Positions 30,418 to 34,252 of a DNA stretch of 34,252 nucleotides are shown piece by piece (the stretch's first letter is position 1; every line of letters begins with the position of its first letter). Position numbers and translations under genes: made by a program. Under the pieces are notes generated by a model. The model did no database searches and was not told the DNA's origin. It saw nothing but the letters and a program-made list of their open reading frames with translations. The stretch is from NCBI GenBank assembly GCA_032718475.1, contig JAUCBJ010000213.1, positions 1 through 34,252 of the forward strand, written 5' to 3'. Origin of the DNA: Nemertoderma westbladi (lineage: Eukaryota; Xenacoelomorpha; Nemertodermatida; Nemertodermatidae).

Positions 30418-30479
30418 CTGTAAGGTATATGTTAGGAATTCATGTCACAGTTGCTGAATAAACATACCTATTATCGCAA

Positions 30480-32528
30480 TGTTTAGGATACCCCAGGTGA
30501 ACCAGACCTGCCTACTGTTTAGCAGGACACTCCAGGTGAACCAGACCTACCTTCTATTTAGAAGGACACCCCAGGTGAAGTAGACCTACCTACTGTTTAG
30601 CAGGACACTCCAGGTGAACCAGACCTACCTTCTGTTCTAAAGGACAACCCAGGTGAACCAGACCTACCTTCTGTTTAGAAGGACACCCCAGGTGAACCAG
30701 ACCTACCTACAACTGTTAAGCAGGACACTCCAGGTGAACCAGACCTACTTATGTTTAGCAGGAGACTCCAGGTGAACCAGACCTACCTTTTGTTTAGAAG
30801 GATACCCCAGGTGAAACAGACCTACCTACTGTTTAGCAGGACACTCCAGGTGAACCAGACCTACTTATGTTTAGCAGGACACTCCAGGTGAACCAGACCT
30901 ATACCCTTTGTTTAGAAGGACACCCCAGGTGAACCAGACCTACCTTCTGTTTAGAAGGACACCCCAGGTGAACCAGACCTACTTATGTTTAGCAGGACAC
31001 TCCAGGTGAACCAGACCTACCTTCTGTTTAGAAGGACACCCCAGGTGAACCAGACCTACCTACTGTTTAGCAGGAAACTCCAGGTGAACCTGACCTACTT
31101 ATGTTTAGCAGGACACTCCAGGTGAACCAGACCTACCTTTTGTTTAGAAGGACACCTCAGGTGAACCATACCTACCTACTGTTTAGCAGGACACTCCAGG
31201 TGAACCAGACCTACTTATGTTTAGCAGGACACTCCAGGTGAACCAGACCTACCTTCTGTTCAGAAGGACAACCCAGGTGATCCAGACCTACCTTCTGTTT
31301 AGAAGGACACCCCAGGTGAACCAGACCTACCTACTGTTTAGCAGGACACTCCAGGTGAACCAGACCTACTTATGTTTAGCAGGACACTCCAGGTGAACCA
31401 GACCTACCTTCTGTTTAGAAGGACACCCCAGCTGAACCAGACCTACTTATGTTTAGCAGGACACTCCAGGTGAACCAGACCTACCTTCTGTTTAGAAGGA
31501 CACCCCAGGTGAACCAGACCTACTTATGTTTAGCAGGACACTCCAGGTGAACCAGACCTACCTACTGTTTAGCAGGACACTCCAGGTGAACCAGACCTGC
31601 CTTCTGTTCAGAAGGACAACCCAGGTGAACCAGACCTACCTTCTGTTTAGCAGGACACTCCTGGTGATCCAAACCTACTTATGTTTAGCAGGACACTCCA
31701 GGTGAACCAGACCTGCCTTCTGTTCAGAAGGACAACCCAGGTGAACCAGACCTACCTTCTGTTTAGAAGGACACCCCAGGTGAACCAGATCTACCTACTG
31801 TTTAGCAGGACACTCCAGGTGAACCAGACCTACTTACTTATGTTTAGCAGGACACTCCAGGTGATCCAAACCTACCTTCTGTTCAGAAGGACAACCCAGG
31901 TGAACCAGACCTACCTTCTGTTTAGAAGGACACCCCAGGTGCACCAGACCTACCTACTGTTTAGCAGGACACTCCAGGTGAACCAGACCTACTTATGTTT
32001 AGCAGGACACTCCAGGTGAACCAGACCTACCTTCTCCTATCCCACTGTTTAACAGGACACTCCAGGCGAACCAGACCTGCCTTTTGTTTAGAAGGACACC
32101 CCAGGTGAACCAGACCTTTCTTCTGTTTAGTAGGACACTCCAGGTGAACCAGACCTACTTATGTTTAACAGGACACTCCCGGCGAACCAGACCTGCCTTT
32201 TGTTTAGAAGGACACCCCAGGTGAACCATACCTACCGACTGTTTAGCAGGACACTCCAGGTGAACCAGACCTACTTATGTTTAGCAGGACACTCCAGGTG
32301 AACCAGACCTACCTTCTCCTATCCCACTGTTTAACAGGATACTAAAGGCGAACCAGACCTGCCTTTTGTTTAGAAGGACACCCCAGGTGAACCAGACCTA
32401 CCTACTGTTTAGCAGGACACTCCAGGTGAACCAGACCTACTTATGTTTAGCAGGACACTCCAGGTGAACCAGACCTAACTTCTCCTATCCCGCTGTTTAA
32501 CAGTACACTCCAGGTGAACCAGACCTAC
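30480..32528 (-). repeat. 38-50 bp minisatellite derived from the GluN1 exon A end and its splice donor
   Basis: About 52 tandem units fill nearly all of the 2111-bp intron between exons B and A; only about 60 bp next to the exon B acceptor are unique. On the minus strand a unit reads GGTTCACCTGGGGTGTCC, then TTCTAAACAG, then AAGGTAGGTCT. The same sequence, with an extra CGGGATAGGAG, is the last 43 bases of exon A plus its donor. Unit lengths are 39 bp (AAGGTAGG type), 38 bp (CATAAGTAGG type) and 50 bp (full exon type; starts near 32032, 32314 and 32480, plus the true exon end at 32529). Confidence 0.97.
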
Positions 32529-32763
32529 CTTCTCCTATCCCGCTGTTTAACAGGACACCCCAGGTGAACCATATTGCTGAGGCGAGCCCTTGCACATCGT
32601 CCTCATGTCTGTTGCTGTTACTGACACGGTACCGCCCAAACGGACTCAGCCGGTCCAATATATACAGAATGAAGGCGACTACGTGAACAGATAGCAGGAT
32701 TAACAGCCATAAAGTTATGTCGAAAGGACGAACAAATGATGCCATACTAGATTCTGGCATATC
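32529..32763 (-). CDS. GRIN1-like: NMDA receptor subunit GluN1-like, exon A (pre-M1, M1, pore loop)
   Basis: A 235-base exon: acceptor TTTGATTTATAG before 32763, donor GTAGGT after 32529, 78 codons plus one base (phase 1). It encodes [15 protein letters not shown] (pre-M1), M1 ([20 protein letters not shown]), the cytoplasmic [11 protein letters not shown] linker, then the pore-loop helix and filter [19 protein letters not shown]. The Asn of LLNSG is the N-site that controls Ca2+ permeability and Mg2+ block in GluN1. VHVV..ILY.LDR.SPFGR and [14 protein letters not shown]-type sequence are GluN1-specific. The frame's internal Met at 32758-32760 is not a start, since upstream exons (ligand-binding S1, amino-terminal domain) must lie beyond the window or in unrecognised sequence. 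Confidence 0.97.
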
Positions 32764-33130
32764 CTATAAATCAAATAATAATAACCATGAGCCAGTTTAT
32801 TATTGAATATACAGTAGTAGGGATGCGGGCAAGGCGATCTTTACTAACGCGGGGTACTCCCACTTTAATACTTTATGCAGTCCACAGTCCAGGAACTGAA
32901 CATAAAAATAATAATTCTTTCAAATAATATTTCAATTTATTTTACTCCATTTAGCTGCCAGCAATTGCAAAAAAACGCTAGGCCTACTTTAGTAGGAGTT
33001 TTAGTCTAAATGTAATAAAAATAGTGTATTTTTGACAGAAACAATAGGCCTACCGGTATACATATAAATATTTTTTCGAAATTGCACCAACTATTGAATA
33101 TTTTTCTTCAAAAAATCAACCGAGTAGTAA
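32764..33130. other. GluN1 upstream intron
   Basis: The polypyrimidine/acceptor side of exon A is at 32764-32775. The rest is A+T-rich with TAGGCCTAC and ACCGGTA motifs. No upstream exon recognised. Confidence 0.5.
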
Positions 33131-33450
33131 TTTAAAAATTGAAAAATGTCATTCCAAGATAATTGCCTTTTAAGTTTAAACCCTCGCGGCCAATCTGTCT
33201 GTCTGTTGTCTGTCAATAGGTATGTAAGAATGTTGGTTAATAAATGCTTGGAACTCGAAGCACACCACCTCAAAAAGTTTCATTACTGTGGTTTCTTGGT
33301 CGGTAGTCTTGGTCTGTCGTCTGTTTAATGGTTGGCGGAACCCAAACTGTCTGCCTGTCGGCCACTCTGTCTGTTTATACATACAAAAAAAGTAAAGAGG
33401 TAGGAGAGGGCACGGCTGTGCCCCACCCCCCCCCCCCCCCATTTTTTTTT
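33130..33450 (+). repeat. Dispersed repeat family R, copy 3 (partial)
   Basis: Shares GAAAAATGTCATTCCAAGAT, ATTGCCTTTTAAGTTTAAACC and a CTGT-rich segment with copy 2 (28870-28930), then diverges, and ends in a 15-base C run (33426-33440). The central ATGGGGGTTTTCGGGG core is missing. Confidence 0.7.
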
Positions 33451-33459
33451 CAAATTTCA

Positions 33460-34252
33460 ATCAAATGCTACGATACTTGGTTAGATATGTTGATATTGGA
33501 TGATAATAATATTTATGAAGGTAGTTCGACACCTATTCTTACCGCTGGCAGGGCCGGATTTTCAATTTTCTACTGTAGTTATTTAGCTACAACAAGCCGT
33601 TAATAATGCCTATTTAGTAATCATTGCTAAACTCCCGGGCTATATTTGTTGTCTCTGTAATGTAATCTAGATAACATTAGAACCGGCTTCGCCTGTAGAT
33701 TCCAAATCTGAAAAAAATGTGACCTCAGCAAAATACATGTTGAGGCGTATGCCGTCAATTGCCGCCGATTTTTTTACTAAATTCTAGAAAATTAATAACA
33801 CATGATGAAAAAATGAACAAGGATTAAAAACTTTTCTAAAACAGCAACTAAAGTTGAGGTGGAAATTGAGACAATTTCTGTGCAAATCATTTTTGTTGAG
33901 AAAGTACAGCAGTTATAATGTAACTATAGCGTTATGTAAATTTAACTTTAGCGTCCTTAATTGTTGTGTCGAAATCTGCTTAACGATTCCCTCTGCTATA
34001 TCTACCGGCAATCTCCCTACAGCGGTGTCGCGTCGCTCGTACCACCAGTCCTCGATCAGGGGTACTGCTGTGGTCGAGGGTTTGATTTGAAGAACTGGGG
34101 AAGTCCAAGATATAACTGGGTTGTTTCTCACAGTAGATTGTGCGATGGAGAATAATAGTTATCTCAAGTCCATTGATGATAACATACAGTATGCATTGTT
34201 CACCAATAATGACGTCTAACAAGGGACTTAAGGCCACCAAGGAGGTTTGGGG
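33460..34252. other. Unassigned terminal stretch
   Basis: No gene recognised. A GC-richer segment at about 33985-34090 (CTACCGGCAATCTCCCTACA, GTGTCGCGTCGCTCGTACCA) has short open frames on both strands and looks like a repeat fragment, possibly SINE-like, but no convincing tRNA A and B boxes were found. Confidence 0.4.

Noticed and set aside
31681-32019. 112-residue plus-strand frame with NQTYLLF repeats
   Set aside because: Antisense reading of the intronic minisatellite.
30480-32528. CRISPR-like or regulatory array
   Set aside because: Units are contiguous without unique spacers and lie between two spliced animal exons; the exon origin explains them better.
32497-32760. Met at 32758-32760 as a GluN1 start and the [10 protein letters not shown] end as a real C-terminus
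   Set aside because: The Met is internal to a spliced exon preceded by an acceptor. The tail is readthrough past the donor into the repeat.
33980-34240. tRNA or tRNA-derived SINE near the window end
   Set aside because: A GGTTTGATTTGAA-like B-box candidate is present, but no proper A box at the right spacing and no cloverleaf could be drawn.

Overview
The window is animal nuclear DNA, A+T-rich and dominated by transposable elements. Two spliced exons of a GluN1-type NMDA receptor, a class A GPCR remnant and an MS4A/CD20-like four-pass membrane gene show that it is metazoan. The LINE content, the Helitron-like elements and recurrent TAGGCCTA / ACCGGT motifs suggest a marine invertebrate, perhaps a deuterostome; the species guess is weak. 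I see no rRNA, tRNA, CRISPR or bacterial operon.

Layout. (1) 1-1170: two decayed LINE reverse-transcriptase (RT) fragments on the minus strand with a 16-bp minisatellite between them. (2) 1171-13209: a 12-kb head-to-tail array of seven Helitron/Helentron-like non-autonomous units, each ending in a hairpin plus CTAG and abutting the next at CTAGTTAG. The array is inserted in the second LINE RT, whose other half resumes at 13210. The units belong to two families whose 5' and 3' terminal sequences covary. They carry three kinds of cargo: 252-bp tandem repeats, an A/T- and G-run block, or CACGTG repeats plus GAGCC pentamer arrays. (3) 13210-18640: LINE debris in both orientations, a dispersed repeat with G-runs, and a GPCR pseudogene. 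(4) 18638-26161: a nested stack. A MITE (copy 2) contains transposon X (19389-25979, TSD TCTAT). X contains transposon W (19555-21442, 7-8 bp TSD) in its left terminal inverted repeat (TIR) and a CR1/jockey-like LINE (22854-25797, TSD AATAT) in its right TIR. (5) 26258-27313: intact MS4A-like gene with thirteen 10-residue tail repeats, followed by a perfect 36-bp inverted repeat. (6) 27.5-30.2 kb: mostly A+T-rich sequence, one dispersed repeat and one long hairpin. (7) 30243-32763: two GluN1 exons on the minus strand. Nearly all of the 2.1-kb intron between them is a minisatellite whose unit is a copy of the end of the upstream exon (pore-loop codons) plus its 5' splice site. (8) 32.8-34.25 kb: A+T-rich sequence and a third dispersed-repeat copy.

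The strongest observations are the exon-derived minisatellite in the NMDA receptor pore-loop intron, the terminal covariation and tandem self-insertion of the Helitron-like array, and the decipherable order of nested transposon insertions. The only genes likely to be functional are GluN1 (partial here) and the MS4A-like gene.
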